Position numbers and translations under genes: made by a program
Source: Blastomussa wellsi
Taxonomy: Eukaryota; Cnidaria; Anthozoa; Scleractinia; Plerogyridae
Direction: 5' to 3'
Length of the DNA stretch: 64,000 nucleotides
NCBI GenBank assembly: GCA_947652115.1
Contig: OX393563.1
Location: 25,436,935-25,500,934 of the forward strand
Notes under the pieces: generated by a model
What the model saw: the letters and a program-made list of their open reading frames with translations, nothing else
Told to the model about the DNA's origin: nothing
The model's database searches: none
Part shown: positions 62,618-64,000 of the stretch, in pieces
Layout: each line of letters starts with the position of its first letter
How positions within the stretch are numbered: the first letter of the stretch is position 1

Positions 62618-62730
62618 TGGGAATTGTGGAGTTGCAAATAGTTGGAGTTTCGAGTTCGAGTTGGGAGTTCGAGTTGAGAGTTGCGAGTTGTACGTTACAG
62701 TTTCGAGTTGGAGTTGCAAGTCGCGAGATT
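62618..62730 (+). repeat. Imperfect GAGTT-type tandem repeat
   Basis: GAGTTGC, GAGTTCGAGTTGGGAGTTCG and GAGTTGCGAGTTGTACGTTA units recur, with a 6-7 bp period. Confidence 0.65.
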
Positions 62731-62822
62731 ATTTACATTTGCTTTCACACTCACTATATACTTTGATACTTACAAAACGGAAAGAGTTCGTCAGAAAAAC
62801 AGCAATTTATAGTGTAAACGAT

Positions 62823-62868
62823 ATGAAAAGGAATCACGGCGACACGACAGTTGGCGATGAAACTGCAG
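62823..62868 (+). CDS. Candidate first coding exon of the CCHC gene
   Basis: ATG at 62823 reads MKRNHGDTTVGDETA, then a CAG|GTCAGT donor in phase 1 at 62868/62869. This joins in frame to the CCHC exon at 63917. A TATATA lies about 70 bp upstream. Support is only phase and position; other first exons are possible. Confidence 0.3.
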
Positions 62869-63916
62869 GTCAGTTGTCTTTCTACTCACTGTGTGAATTC
62901 TCAGACACGTTGACAAGCAAGTGTACTCTTGCGGTTTTGGGTTTTATTAGTTGTGTGATAATATAGAAACTTGCCCTGGAATGCAGCTGCAGACCAACTA
63001 CGGCGGCAGCAAGTGGTTACATGCGTGGCATGCTGCCTTTTTTAATCCAGCTTTTCGCAGTGTTTCTTCCACGATGGAATATAGCAGCCGTCAGTGTAAT
63101 GGCAAGCAAAGGCATACAGCACATTAATAAGCACTAATACCGGCAATATTATGTTGCTATGCATGGTTTCAGCGGGATCGCTGGAATACTATTTTTATTA
63201 CTGAAGATTTTTAACCGAGTTTAAATAAACAGCTACTATTACTACTACTTATATTAGAGCTTGGAAAAGATAACATGGCTTCCAAATTCGCAAATGCAAC
63301 TTCACAACTCGCAAAATACCCGGTTCCGTTTTTAGTTTTAACTGAGAAACCGGCGGTATTTCAACACTGAAGGTCTAAACATTGAACTCGGTAAATGATA
63401 ATGTTGAAATAAAATTATCGGTTTGTTAAATGCTACGATATTCCTACCTTTACTTTGCAACTTGTAATTGTCGACAGCACGAGGACAAATACTTTCCTCA
63501 AGTCCTGGAAACTACTGACTAAGAATGGCGAGAGTTGCTCGAATTTAAAACGTCTTGGTCTCGTATAATTTATTCCCTTGCGGGTGACAGCTAGCATTAA
63601 ATATGTATTTTCTACAAGAGTTGATTACGGAACGTTAAGAGTTCACACTTTAGTTCGCTCTCTCACCTTGGTATGCATTACTGTTACGTAATATTTGTCA
63701 AGTATGCATATTTCTATACGGCGTGGGAGTAAGGTGTCATAACTTGTGCTGGTATGTAGGTCAGTACCGAAGGTCACTTCTCGCGTCGATGAACCTTACT
63801 TTATTCTTTTTTCCCGCCCGCCCCTCCTTCTTTTGTCTTCGCAAGCTTTACTTTTGGGTTTATACTTCTCCGCCGCCTTCGTTATTATTATTTTCGTCCT
63901 ATCTTGCTATCTACAG
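62869..63916. other. Candidate intron, no gene
   Basis: AT-rich sequence between the candidate exon and the zinc-knuckle exon. Nothing recognised. Confidence 0.3.
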
Positions 63917-64000
63917 GCCGTCCAAGCTCTCATGCACATGGGGACTGCTTCAGGTGTGGAATGCAAGGTCACTGGGCAAAAGATTGCAGGGCCGCCAGCT
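63917..64000 (+). CDS. CCHC zinc-knuckle exon, cut by the window edge
   Basis: After a TTGCTATCTACAG acceptor the phase-1 frame reads RPSSHAHGDCFRCGMQGHW and AKDCRAAS. CFRCGMQGHWAKDC is a consensus CX2CX4HX4C knuckle, as in nucleic-acid-binding proteins (RBM4, SR-type) and in retroelement Gag. The acceptor favours a host gene continuing beyond 64000; the rest is not visible. Confidence 0.6.

Overview
The window is eukaryotic nuclear DNA: spliced genes with GT-AG introns, AT-rich introns and intergenic sequence, and many retrotransposons and short inverted-repeat DNA transposons. Gene structure, a BEL/Pao element, Penelope-like elements (PLEs), tRNA-derived SINEs and a Cys-rich exon of cnidarian look suggest a cnidarian, most likely a stony coral; this is inference, not proof. 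No CRISPR array, operon or prokaryotic feature is present.

Layout. (1) 446-6964, + strand: the 3' half of an ANKLE1/LEM-3-type gene with a GIY-YIG nuclease domain. Its last exon (6786-6964) lies beyond a 3.9 kb intron holding a PLE, a foldback, a tRNA-like SINE head and old tyrosine-recombinase retrotransposon ends. (2) 8764-15036, - strand: a complete BEL/Pao LTR retrotransposon with apparently identical 350-bp LTRs, a tRNA-Tyr primer site and open gag and pol; it sits inside a small palindrome. (3) 15.1-29.0 kb: three intronless - strand paralogues (18155-18871, 20913-21626, 26492-27250) of an unrecognised family with N-myristoylation-type starts, separated by MITEs, a SINE split by a Mutator-like MITE, a 17-bp minisatellite and a PLE inserted in a MITE. 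(4) 29661-56049, + strand: a complete 15-exon SNX1/SNX2 sorting-nexin gene (494 codons). Its 11.6 kb first intron holds an inverted duplication of a PIF1-helicase fragment, an L1/Tx1-like LINE, nested MITEs and a deleted Ngaro/DIRS-type element with split direct repeats. Later introns hold PLE, SINE, LINE and MITE copies. (5) 56.1-64.0 kb: 68-bp satellite-like repeats, foldbacks, a LINE reverse-transcriptase relic, a terminal exon of an unknown Cys-rich protein (- strand, 59792-60220), another PLE copy and, at the right edge, a CCHC zinc-knuckle exon.

The host genes (DNA processing at division, endosomal retromer sorting, a putative lipid-anchored family) have no obvious joint pathway. The most interesting non-genic signal is a hammerhead-ribozyme-like fold in all five PLE copies: paired flanks, a near-consensus core and a GTC cleavage-type triplet. 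Two copies start or end at or near it. The three lipid-anchored paralogues are the best candidate for an undescribed protein family.
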